From Clostridia bacterium (lineage in GTDB: Bacteria; Bacillota; Clostridia; Christensenellales; Borkfalkiaceae), in assembly GCA_017620875.1 (NCBI GenBank), contig JAGAUH010000289.1, forward strand, positions 1-10,973: a stretch of DNA of 10,973 bases. The letters are read 5' to 3'. A model generated the notes under the pieces. It was given only the letters and a program-made list of their open reading frames with translations, had not been told where the DNA came from and did not search any database. Positions 1 to 6,903 of this stretch are shown here, one piece after another; position 1 is the first letter of the stretch, and each line of letters starts with the position of its first letter. The translations under genes were made by a program, and so were the position numbers.

Positions 1-2086
1 CATACATACCAAGCGCGCTTTGCATTACTTCGCCAACGCTACAATTTTTAACAGGCTCTAAAATTTGGTCTGCAGTAACGTCTGGGTCGAATATATCGCC
101 AACGTTAATAGATAAAATTTGGTTTGCCGCACCGGTTATTTTAATATCTTTTATTGCAAAGTTGTTTATAGTCCAAGTGCCGTCTATTGCTCTAGTAGAA
201 GAATAGTTTCCTACAAAATCACCTACTCTTATTTGTTTTAAAGTAGGAATAATATCGTAAGCAGAAGTACTGTCAAATCCCGCAACTAGTTGCCATACTT
301 TTACAGGTCTTAAAGTATATAGCGCAGGAACGGTGCTCTCGCCGTTAAAGTTTTTAAATTCTCCCGTAGTTTCGTCGTAAGTAAATTTAGCAAACGCAAT
401 TAGTAAATCTCCAATAGTAGTGTCGCCTAATAACGATTTTACTATAGAAGTTACGCTCATATCCGATAAGAATATATCTAAAACGTTACGAACTTTAAAG
501 CCGTATAAAAACTCTAAGGTTGCGTTGCCGTTTGCATTTTGTCCTACAAGTTCGCCAACGGTTATTTCGCCAAGCGCTTGTTTTAATATAGAAACTATTT
601 CTTTTACAGAAAATTCTTCTAAGAATAGGTCGTCTAACTCAATGCCAACAATTCCGTCTAGGGCAGGGTTTATACCAGAAACGTCTGCAAAGTCTGCAAT
701 AAAGTCGCCAATCTTATATCCGGAAACGCTTTCTTTTAAGCAAGAGATTAAGTTAGAAACGATATCCCCCGTTCCGTTAAATACACCCTTAACGCTTAAT
801 CCCGCAAATGCCGTTAACACGTCAAGCGGTTCGCCGTTTGCATCTTTTAAAGAACTGTTTTCTGCCGACCAAGTATCGGTTGTTTCGTCATATTCGTAAT
901 TTAAAAACTCTTGTAAAATTCCACCAACCGAAACAGAGCCAACTTGACTTAATAGTTCGTCTATAATAGTTCCGTTTTGGATAGATTTATATAATCCGTA
1001 AACGTCTAGGTCTGCTAAAACAAGCCTTAAACCTTCTATTTCGGACTCACTAGAATCGTATAGGTTATTTTTGTTAGAGTCGGCATACCAACCTTTAGTT
1101 TCGTCGTACTCGTAACCCATAACGTAACCAATTTTAATTTCTTTTAATAAACTGTCAATCGAAAACTCATAAGAGCCGTCTTCGTTCATAATAAACCAAT
1201 CGGTTATAGCGCCGTCGCCAAACAATCCTAAATATTGCTCTAGCATATCGGCAGTATCATCACCAAAGGTAGAACCAATATCGCCGAATATTTCTCTAAT
1301 AGGCTTATCCGACAAATCGGTAAGTCTACCGCTCATTAATTCCGTTATAATATCACTTTTACCCGTAAAGAAACCGTGCAATAACGAGCCAAAGTTTAAG
1401 TTGCCGAGGAGATTTAGCCACTCTTGATCTTTAGCCACGTATTCGTACGTATAAACGTTTGCATTAGGGTTGTAAACTTCTTCAAAGTATTTTGGGAATA
1501 ATCCACCGAATTTTACTTGAGATAACGCATCTATTATTCCGTAGTTTCCGGTTATTTCGTCTACGACAAGTAATTCTTTTAAAGAATAGTTTTTTATTCT
1601 TGCCCTAGTTCCGTCAGATAATAAACTCTTTGGTAAAACCGCAAACAAAGTAGACGCACTTATCGTATCTAAAAATCCGTATAAGTCGCCATTTAAAAGC
1701 AACGCTAAGTTTAATTCTTTTAAGGCTTCTAGGTCTTCTTTGCCTTGCGGAGTTTCGGTTTTTAATTTTACCCCTAAACCCGTTAGCATTTCTTCAAAGT
1801 CAAAACCGTATTTTGCCTCTAACTCTTTTACAGAATACTTTTCTGGATTTTCTAACATATCGATAGTAAACTGCAAACTTTCTTCTAAGGTCATATCCCC
1901 TAAACTACCCAATTTGTCTAGGTCGATAATCTCCCCGGTAAATTCTTCTACTATCTTTTCTGCCCTAGACAGACTCATCTTTTTATAAGTATAGAAACTT
2001 ATGCCAAGTAGAGTTCCGCCAATAGAACATAGACCAATAATAAATCCGAGTGAAAATGCAAGAATTTGTCTTAATATTCTTCCCAT
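1..2086 (-). CDS. Membrane-anchored repeat protein, unknown function (C-terminus outside window)
   Basis: The minus-strand frame is open from ATG at 2086 to the window edge (695 codons, no stop seen). The start is set by AGAGGAG six bases upstream. Residues 1-36 hold a short basic N-terminus (R3, R6) and one hydrophobic segment (about 8-32) followed by YKK, so a single membrane anchor with the rest outside is likely. The remainder is acidic and built from a degenerate repeat: a hydrophobic helix-like stretch, then a core of the type hydrophobic-G-[DEGS]-hydrophobic (IGDLL 558-562, VGGIL 387-391, IGDFI 459-463, VGELV 510-514, VGDFV 621-625, VGDIF 662-666, VGEVM 684-688). Several units are followed by an aromatic turn such as YEYDETTDTW. 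No catalytic motif was seen. A cell-surface or envelope structural role is a guess; I do not recognise a named family. It has its own promoter. Confidence 0.85.
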   Translation of the reverse strand, partial: MGRILRQILAFSLGFIIGLCSIGGTLLGISFYTYKKMSLSRAEKIVEEFTGEIIDLDKLGSLGDMTLEESLQFTIDMLENPEKYSVKELEAKYGFDFEEMLTGLGVKLKTETPQGKEDLEALKELNLALLLNGDLYGFLDTISASTLFAVLPKSLLSDGTRARIKNYSLKELLVVDEITGNYGIIDALSQVKFGGLFPKYFEEVYNPNANVYTYEYVAKDQEWLNLLGNLNFGSLLHGFFTGKSDIITELMSGRLTDLSDKPIREIFGDIGSTFGDDTADMLEQYLGLFGDGAITDWFIMNEDGSYEFSIDSLLKEIKIGYVMGYEYDETKGWYADSNKNNLYDSSESEIEGLRLVLADLDVYGLYKSIQNGTIIDELLSQVGSVSVGGILQEFLNYEYDETTDTWSAENSSLKDANGEPLDVLTAFAGLSVKGVFNGTGDIVSNLISCLKESVSGYKIGDFIADFADVSGINPALDGIVGIELDDLFLEEFSVKEIVSILKQALGEITVGELVGQNANGNATLEFLYGFKVRNVLDIFLSDMSVTSIVKSLLGDTTIGDLLIAFAKFTYDETTGEFKNFNGESTVPALYTLRPVKVWQLVAGFDSTSAYDIIPTLKQIRVGDFVGNYSSTRAIDGTWTINNFAIKDIKITGAANQILSINVGDIFDPDVTADQILEPVKNCSVGEVMQSALGMY

Positions 2087-2189
2087 ACTGTCTCCTCTAA
2101 ACCAAACGGTTTAAAATTTTGTTTTTGCCTTGCCAGGCAAATAAAATATATATATTAATAATATCACTAAAAAAATATTATGCGTATTA

Positions 2190-2218
2190 ATTATATAATT
2201 TATTTTATCCTTTGTCAA
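2190..2218 (-). promoter_or_regulatory. Sigma-A promoter of the repeat-protein gene
   Basis: Read on the minus strand, TTGACA (2213-2218) and TATAAT (2190-2195) are separated by exactly 17 bases, a perfect consensus pair. Transcription would start near 2183, giving a leader of about 97 bases before the ATG at 2086. The leader holds a small perfect inverted repeat, TTGCC-A-GGCAA, at 2130-2140. The rest of the divergent gap (2219-2356) is T- and A-rich, and I see no further gene or clear structure in it. Confidence 0.85.
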
Positions 2219-2356
2219 TGAGTTTTAAAAACCTTTTTTTGGTGGATTTGCTTTTTTATGCGATTTTTTGTCAAAAAATATACAAAAAGTGGGGCTATAC
2301 GCTTGTAAACTCGCTTTTTTTCAAAATTAAAAATTTTTTTGTTTTTTGTTTTATAC

Positions 2357-2386
2357 TTTACTTTTTAACCACTTTTGCGGTATAAT
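2357..2386 (+). promoter_or_regulatory. Promoter of the M20 peptidase operon
   Basis: TTTACT (2357-2362) lies 18 bases before a perfect TATAAT (2381-2386). Transcription would start near 2393, leaving a leader of only about 10 bases that contains the ribosome site AAAGGTGA. This argues against the upstream in-frame starts at 2346 (TTG) and 2385 (ATG), which would lie upstream of the transcript start, and supports 2403. Confidence 0.7.
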
Positions 2387-2402
2387 GAAAAAAGGTGAAA
2401 TT

Positions 2403-3656
2403 ATGGACTACAAAAACTACTTTTTAGACTTAAAAAAACTTGTAAAATTTAATTCTGTACAATCTTCCGCCCTACCAAACGCACCCTTTGGGCAAGAAGT
2501 TTACAATTGCCTTTTATGCTTTTTAGATATTGCTAAAGGCTTTGGCTTTGACACCATTAATTACGACGGCTACGCTGGAGAAGTACGTTGTGGTCAAGGG
2601 GAAGAATTTGGTATACTTTGCCACTTAGATATAGTCCCCGTAGGAAGTTTATCAGATTGGAATACCGACCCTTTTACGCTTGTAGATAACGGAGAAAAAC
2701 TAATAGGTCGTGGCGTTTTAGACGATAAAGGCCCTGCCCTACTAATACTTTACGCCTTAAAAGAACTAAAAGATAGCGGATTTGTCCCTAACAAAAAAAT
2801 AAGGCTTATTTTAGGTTGCAACGAAGAAAGCGGTTGGGGTTGTATAGATCACCTTAAAAAACTAAACGCAATGCCCGACTTTGGCTTTTCGCCAGATGCA
2901 GATTTTCCCGTTATATACGCCGAAAAGGGTATTTTGCACGTAGAATTTAGTTTTGACCAACAAGGCTTAGTAGAAATAGTTGGCGGAAAGGCTTGCAATA
3001 TGGTTTGCGACTACGTTAAGTTTAAAACCGAAAAAGATTTTGCAAATTATTTAGACTACGATTTAAAATTAACCGATACCTATTTAGAAGGTTTTGGTAA
3101 AACCGCCCACGCATCTACCCCTTATAAAGGGCAAAACGCCATAAAAAAAGTTTTAAAGTTTTTATCCGACAATAAAATTGTTTCTCAAGAAATATCCAAA
3201 AAACTTTTTGACAACTCTACTAGCATTTTAAACTTGCAAGACGAAACGGGCAACCTTACCCTTTCGCCAAACGTGATTTGCTTAAAAAACGGCAAACTAA
3301 ATATTTTATGCGATATTCGTTATCCTGCAACGCTTAGTTGCGAGCAAGTTTTAAAAGAACTATCTAAAATTGGCGACTATACGGTAACGGGGCATCAACC
3401 AAGTTTGTTTGTGGATAAAAATTGCAGTTTGGTTTCTACTTTAACAAAAATTTATAACGACATTACAAAGCAAAACGATACGCCTATAGCAATTGGGGGC
3501 GGAACTTATGCTAGAAGTATGAAAAATTGCGTTGCCTTTGGCCCCGTTATTTTAGAAGAAGACGCTTGTTGCCACGAGCCAAACGAATTTATTACTAAAA
3601 AAACTTTATCTTTAGCATACGAAATTTATAAAAAAGCAATTAAAACCCTAGCATGA
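2403..3656 (+). CDS. M20 family metallopeptidase, PepV/Sapep-type dipeptidase
   Basis: A 417-residue cytoplasmic zinc peptidase, expected to cleave dipeptides in peptide use. The M20 signature residues are in order: HLD (74-76; His74 as metal ligand, Asp76 catalytic), GRGVLDDKGP (102-111; bridging Asp), EESGW (141-145; catalytic Glu and ligand), PDADFP (164-169; ligand), the lid-domain motif GKTAHAS (232-238), GGGTYAR (365-371) and the C-terminal His391. The DDKGP, EESGW and PDAxFPVI..EKG set is typical of the PepV/Sapep branch rather than of DapE or ArgE. Length is slightly below PepV (about 470). AAAGGTGA five bases upstream fixes the ATG at 2403. The stop overlaps the next start (ATGA), so the two are translationally coupled. 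Exact substrate cannot be read from sequence. Confidence 0.9.
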   Translation: MDYKNYFLDLKKLVKFNSVQSSALPNAPFGQEVYNCLLCFLDIAKGFGFDTINYDGYAGEVRCGQGEEFGILCHLDIVPVGSLSDWNTDPFTLVDNGEKLIGRGVLDDKGPALLILYALKELKDSGFVPNKKIRLILGCNEESGWGCIDHLKKLNAMPDFGFSPDADFPVIYAEKGILHVEFSFDQQGLVEIVGGKACNMVCDYVKFKTEKDFANYLDYDLKLTDTYLEGFGKTAHASTPYKGQNAIKKVLKFLSDNKIVSQEISKKLFDNSTSILNLQDETGNLTLSPNVICLKNGKLNILCDIRYPATLSCEQVLKELSKIGDYTVTGHQPSLFVDKNCSLVSTLTKIYNDITKQNDTPIAIGGGTYARSMKNCVAFGPVILEEDACCHEPNEFITKKTLSLAYEIYKKAIKTLA

Positions 3657-5107
3657 AAACTTTTTTAGAAACTCAAGACCAAAAAACTAAAATAGAATAC
3701 CTAAACAAATTTGCCTTGGATTTAGACTTATATTTGCCAAGGCTACTAGTATGCAATAAAAATTGCGCTTACGCCCTAGCAAACCTAACCAAAAAGAAAC
3801 GCGCAAAAGAAATACTACTATCCACAAAAGAAACTTACGAAAATTTGGTTTTAGAATTAATTGATAGCGCCGACGCTAAAATAAGAAAATACGCCTACGT
3901 TATCTGCGGAAATTTGCCAACGGAAAAATTGTATAATAGGCTAAAAGAACAAATTTATAAAGAAGAAACTTATTTAACTTTACCTAGCCTTATGTTAAGT
4001 TTGGTTGGCAAAGATTGTAAAGACTTGTTGGAAAGAGCCTGTAATGAGCAAGAGCAAATTGCACCTAAAATTTACGCTGAAATAGTAACTAATTATAACC
4101 TTGCAAACCCAAGAGAATACCAAACGGCTTTAGGCTTTAATTTTACTAGCGCTAGCGGTATAATTTTTACGCAAAAATGTTACGAAGATTTTATTATAAA
4201 AGACCTTGCTTTATACAATAAACAAAAATTAAAATGTGGTATAAAAATAAACGATATCACCCCAAAAGATTACCAAATTTTGGCAAAAAGGCGGGATATA
4301 TATTCGTTTTCGCTTATTTTATCACAAAACGCCAACTTAAAAGAGTGTTTAAATTTAGGGTTAAAATACTTAGACGATATTGTGGATAACGGGGATTTTG
4401 CTTATAGGATTTCTTGCCAAGATAGCAAAATAAACTCTGCCGTTTTAAAAGAAATAAAAACGATTAGTTTATCAAATTTAACCAATAGTCCCAACAACTA
4501 TTCTATTAGCGTAGAAGTTATAATACAAAACGGATATTTACTAGTTGCTAGTTTAGAAAGTTGCAAAGAAAAGTTTACGTATAGGCAAGAGTTTTTGCCA
4601 GCAAGCATTAACCCAACTACTGCTAATATAATATGTAAAATAGCCCACTACTACAACCCTAACGCAAAAGTTATAGCCGACGGATTTTGTGGTACGGGAA
4701 CTATGCTAATAGAGAGAAAGTTAGTTAATAAAAGCGTTAGTTTAATAGGTTCTGATATTAGCAAAATTTCAATTAGCAAAGCAAAAACCAACCTAAATAA
4801 TATTGGTTTTAAGGCAAAATTAAGTTGCTGTGATATAGCGGATTTTAAAGAAGGTAACCTAGACGAATTTATTTCTAACCTACCTTACGGCTTAAGGGTT
4901 GGCTCGCATAGCGACAACTTTAAAATATACAAAAATTTAGTTTTTAAGCTAGAAAAAAGTTTAGTAAAAGGCGGTTTTGCCTTTTTATACACCGCCGATA
5001 AAAAATTACTAAGAGATTTAGTTAAATTTTCTAATCTAAAACTAGTTTCCGAACTCAATTTTATTAGTGGCGGACTATATTGCTCTTTATTTATAGTACA
5101 AAAATAA
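3653..5107 (+). CDS. UPF0020/THUMP-type putative RNA methyltransferase with helical N-terminal extension
   Basis: 484 residues. The C-terminal half (about 315-484) is a class I SAM-dependent methylase of the UPF0020 type found in Trm14/TrmN and RlmL-like guanine-N2 methylases. It has the pre-motif LPASINPTTANIIC (315-328), motif I ADGFCGTGT (342-350), an acidic motif II ending GSD (366-368), CDI (393-395), and the catalytic motif SNLPYGLR (408-415), a form of N-[LP]-P-Y-G. N6-adenine activity cannot be excluded because NPPY-like motifs are shared. Residues 1 to about 160 are paired amphipathic helices (HEAT-like, for example 66-86 and 108-128) instead of an obvious THUMP domain. Residues 195-310 are mixed alpha/beta and may be a diverged THUMP-like RNA-binding part. 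It starts inside the peptidase stop codon (ATGA overlap). Target RNA is unknown. Confidence 0.8.
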   Translation: MKTFLETQDQKTKIEYLNKFALDLDLYLPRLLVCNKNCAYALANLTKKKRAKEILLSTKETYENLVLELIDSADAKIRKYAYVICGNLPTEKLYNRLKEQIYKEETYLTLPSLMLSLVGKDCKDLLERACNEQEQIAPKIYAEIVTNYNLANPREYQTALGFNFTSASGIIFTQKCYEDFIIKDLALYNKQKLKCGIKINDITPKDYQILAKRRDIYSFSLILSQNANLKECLNLGLKYLDDIVDNGDFAYRISCQDSKINSAVLKEIKTISLSNLTNSPNNYSISVEVIIQNGYLLVASLESCKEKFTYRQEFLPASINPTTANIICKIAHYYNPNAKVIADGFCGTGTMLIERKLVNKSVSLIGSDISKISISKAKTNLNNIGFKAKLSCCDIADFKEGNLDEFISNLPYGLRVGSHSDNFKIYKNLVFKLEKSLVKGGFAFLYTADKKLLRDLVKFSNLKLVSELNFISGGLYCSLFIVQK

Positions 5108-5109
5108 CT

Positions 5110-5138
5110 TTGACAATTATACGATATTATGATATATT
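5110..5138 (+). promoter_or_regulatory. Promoter of the GT-C glycosyltransferase gene
   Basis: TTGACA (5110-5115), a 17-base spacer, then TATATT (5133-5138). The -35 box begins three bases after the methylase stop codon. No terminator separates the two genes, so the glycosyltransferase is probably transcribed both from here and by read-through from the peptidase promoter. The ribosome site AAGGA (5153-5157) sits six bases before ATG 5164. Confidence 0.8.
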
Positions 5139-5163
5139 AGTAAAAAACTTATAAGGATACAAT

Positions 5164-6444
5164 ATGCAAAAGTTAAAAAGTTTTAACAATAAAATTAATA
5201 ACGGCGTTAGAAAGTTTTTAAACGACTTGTTTAATAAAAGAGCGTTATTGTTTTGGTTTATAATTATAACTATTATCGCACTAGCAATAAGGATAGCGTG
5301 CTTTCCTACCACTAGTAAAGATTTAAACACTTATTTGTTTCCTTGGTGCGACATTATAAAATCTAACGGAACAAAAGCCTTTTTAGATACGTACCCTGCC
5401 CATTACAACTACTCTATGGCTTATTTTTATATTTTAGCCTTTGTTTCTAAAGTAGGTAGCAACCATACGCAATTTACTTATTTAATAAAAGCCTTTTCGG
5501 TTTTGTTTGATTTTAGCCTTGCCTTTGTTATTGGACTAATATCTTACAACGTAACCAAAAGAAAAAACTCTTTTTTATACGGCTATTCTTTAGCACTACT
5601 AATACCTAGCGTGTTTTTAAACAGTTCGGCTTGGGGACAATGCGATAGCATATTTACGTTTTTTATAGCACTTTGCTTAAATCTTATTATAAAAAATAAA
5701 AACAACTACGCTATGCTAAGTTACGGACTAGCAATAGGCTTAAAATTTCAAGCGATATTCTTTTTGCCAATAATACTATTTTTAGTTGTAAAAAACAAAA
5801 TTAAGTTTACTTCTTTATTGCTAATATTCGTTTCCTTTATAGGCATAAATCTATTTTCGGTATTTTTAGGTGCAGACTTATACACCGCGTTAATTAGGTC
5901 TTATATAGAACAATTACAATCTTTTGGTAATGCAAGTTTAAACTTCCCTAACCTATACGTGCTAGTAAACGACTTTTTTGCCGACGGTGGTGTAAAACAA
6001 AAAACTTCTTTAATAGTATTTTTATGCTTTACCCTTGCGGTTGTGTTTATTATATTTACTTATTTAACAAGAAAAGATTTTACAATTACTAACGATTTAT
6101 TAATTAAACTGTCAATTTTATTCGTAACGGTTATACCTTACTTTTTACCGCGTATGCACGATAGATATCTTTATATTGCAGATATACTTTTTGCCGTGCT
6201 TGTAGCAACAAACTTTAAAAAGGTATACTTAGGCTTTTTAGTTTGGTATCCTAGCCTAAGGTGTTATAGCGATTATTTATTCGATGCAAAAATAGACAAC
6301 CAAGTTAGTGTCGTTTGCATAGCACTTATGGTATTACTTGGTATAATACTAGTATTTTTAGATATCCATAAACAGATAAACACACAACAACCAATGCTAC
6401 CGCAAGATAGTTTACAAGAAGATAAACCTATACAAGAAGAATAA
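5164..6444 (+). CDS. GT-C fold membrane glycosyltransferase, Gpi18-like (COG5542 type)
   Basis: 426 residues, a polytopic membrane protein with roughly ten hydrophobic segments (first at 27-46, last at 381-399) and a hydrophilic acidic/glutamine-rich tail (402-426). GT-C features: an acidic residue in the first extracytoplasmic loop (Asp53 in TSKDLNTY), the WGQCDS motif (157-162) after a transmembrane helix, the GLKFQ motif (192-196), and MHDRYLY (331-337), the equivalent of the HERYL-type motif of this family. Such enzymes use polyprenyl-phosphate sugars as donors on the outer face of the membrane. Mannosyl transfer is the family annotation, but sugar and acceptor cannot be told here. It is last in the peptidase-methylase run and ends at a strong terminator. 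Confidence 0.85.
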   Translation: MQKLKSFNNKINNGVRKFLNDLFNKRALLFWFIIITIIALAIRIACFPTTSKDLNTYLFPWCDIIKSNGTKAFLDTYPAHYNYSMAYFYILAFVSKVGSNHTQFTYLIKAFSVLFDFSLAFVIGLISYNVTKRKNSFLYGYSLALLIPSVFLNSSAWGQCDSIFTFFIALCLNLIIKNKNNYAMLSYGLAIGLKFQAIFFLPIILFLVVKNKIKFTSLLLIFVSFIGINLFSVFLGADLYTALIRSYIEQLQSFGNASLNFPNLYVLVNDFFADGGVKQKTSLIVFLCFTLAVVFIIFTYLTRKDFTITNDLLIKLSILFVTVIPYFLPRMHDRYLYIADILFAVLVATNFKKVYLGFLVWYPSLRCYSDYLFDAKIDNQVSVVCIALMVLLGIILVFLDIHKQINTQQPMLPQDSLQEDKPIQEE

Positions 6445-6450
6445 AAATTA

Positions 6451-6480
6451 GGGCTTTAACACCGCGTTAAAGCCCGTTTT
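6451..6480 (+). terminator. Intrinsic terminator after the glycosyltransferase
   Basis: GGGCTTTAAC (6451-6460) pairs perfectly with GTTAAAGCCC (6466-6475) around the loop ACCGC, followed by GTTTTATT. It lies seven bases after the gene's stop codon. Confidence 0.93.
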
Positions 6481-6547
6481 ATTAACTTATAGCCCTACTT
6501 TTAAAAAATAAGACACAAAAAAGGTATTAGATTTTTACTCTAATACC
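6478..6547 (+). repeat. 70-bp direct repeat, left copy
   Basis: These 70 bases are identical, base for base, to 8067-8136 in the same orientation. The unit begins TTTATTAACTTATAGCCC and ends with the hairpin GGTATTAGA...TCTAATACC. Past the exact match the copies stay alike for about 12 bases with small insertions or deletions (CCTTTTTAC against CCCTTTTTAT). The two copies bracket the regulator and its two divergent partner genes. Left copy is directly after the glycosyltransferase terminator. Confidence 0.97.
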
Positions 6548-6552
6548 TTTTT
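6517..6552. terminator. Bidirectional terminator hairpin in the left repeat
   Basis: AAAAAA (6517-6522), GGTATTAGA (6523-6531), loop of seven, TCTAATACC (6539-6547), TTTTT (6548-6552). The A- and T-tracts on both sides let it work either way. On the minus strand it would end the XRE regulator transcript, whose stop codon is at 6608. On the plus strand it backs up the glycosyltransferase terminator. Confidence 0.85.
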
Positions 6553-6607
6553 ACTTTTTATGAGAAAATAAATCTTTTAATTTTTACAACCCAAAACAAC
6601 CATTAGA

Positions 6608-6814
6608 TTATATATCATCCCTTCCTAAAAGATAATCTACCGAAACGTCAAACAAGTCTGCAAGTTTTACAAGATTATTTAAATTAGGCTCCCCATCGCC
6701 CCTTTCGTACCTTATATATGAAGGTTGAGAAATACCTAAGTACTTGGCAATTTCCCTTTGAGTTAAATTATTTAATTTTCTTTGCTCTATCAATCTTTCA
6801 TTAAATATTTTCAT
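6608..6814 (-). CDS. XRE-family helix-turn-helix transcriptional regulator
   Basis: 68 residues, almost nothing but one Cro/C1-type HTH domain. The core is LTQREIAKYLGISQPSYIRY (17-36) followed by ERGDGEPN (37-44), with the usual conserved Gln19, Ala23, Gly27, Ser29 and Glu37. The tail LADLFDVSVDYLLGRDD (51-67) is the standard last helix and 'DYLLG' end of this family. It lacks any sensor domain. It is transcribed away from the 277-residue gene, and the gap between them holds two matching palindromes overlapping promoters in both directions, so autoregulation and repression of the divergent operon are likely. The ribosome site is poor (GGGGA eight bases before the ATG), fitting low-level expression. 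It ends toward the left terminator repeat. Confidence 0.93.
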   Translation of the reverse strand: MKIFNERLIEQRKLNNLTQREIAKYLGISQPSYIRYERGDGEPNLNNLVKLADLFDVSVDYLLGRDDI

Positions 6815-6833
6815 CTTTTTTTCCCCATTATTA

Positions 6834-6862
6834 TTGACAATTATAGCAAATTGCTATATAAT
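6834..6862 (+). promoter_or_regulatory. Perfect consensus promoter of the two-gene cassette operon
   Basis: TTGACA (6834-6839), exactly 17 bases, TATAAT (6857-6862): both hexamers match the sigma-A consensus. Transcription should start near 6869, and AAAGGAG precedes ATG 6904. A promoter this strong normally needs repression, and operator 1 covers its spacer and start of the -10 while operator 2 covers the first transcribed bases. Confidence 0.9.
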
Positions 6863-6868
6863 TAAATA
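6840..6868 (-). promoter_or_regulatory. Probable promoter of the XRE regulator gene
   Basis: On the minus strand a perfect TATAAT lies at 6840-6845, directly beside the -35 box of the divergent promoter. No good -35 box is found 17-18 bases upstream (only T/A-rich sequence around 6863-6869), so this promoter should be weak. Operator 1 (6842-6858) covers its -10 box and spacer, which would give autorepression. Confidence 0.5.
6842..6858. promoter_or_regulatory. Operator 1, palindrome for the XRE regulator
   Basis: TATAGCAA (6842-6849), central A, TTGCTATA (6851-6858): a perfect 8+1+8 inverted repeat. It overlaps the minus-strand -10 box and the plus-strand spacer and -10 box. Its half-site ATAGCA recurs in operator 2. 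Assignment to the neighbouring regulator is inferred from position and symmetry. Confidence 0.8.
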
Positions 6869-6873
6869 AAAAT

Positions 6874-6888
6874 ATAGCATAATGCTAT
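6874..6888. promoter_or_regulatory. Operator 2, palindrome for the XRE regulator
   Basis: ATAGCAT (6874-6880), central A, ATGCTAT (6882-6888): a perfect 7+1+7 inverted repeat with the same ATAGCA/TGCTAT arms as operator 1. The centres are 31 bp apart, close to three turns of the helix, so two dimers would sit on the same face. It lies about +6 to +20 of the predicted plus-strand transcript, just before the ribosome site. Confidence 0.8.
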
Positions 6889-6903
6889 CAAAGGAGCAGA
6901 ATT

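Noticed and set aside
420..1988. Plus-strand open frames at 420-899 and 1740-1988
   Set aside because: They lie wholly antisense to the long minus-strand repeat-protein gene, have low-complexity Ser/Pro/Asn-rich translations, and lack ribosome sites.
2284..2313. Possible third copy of the 17-bp repeat near 8326 and 8720
   Set aside because: Only short, gapped similarity (ACAAGCGTATA-like on the minus strand) is seen, no better than expected in this base composition.
2346..2402. N-terminal extension of the M20 peptidase (TTG 2346 or ATG 2385)
   Set aside because: Both starts lie upstream of the predicted transcription start, 2385 falls in the -10 box, and ATG 2403 has the proper ribosome site and begins at the usual family N-terminus.
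5127..5330. Minus-strand open frame of 67 residues
   Set aside because: It overlaps the promoter and N-terminal coding part of the glycosyltransferase and has no ribosome site. Its hydrophobicity is a mirror of the membrane-coding strand.
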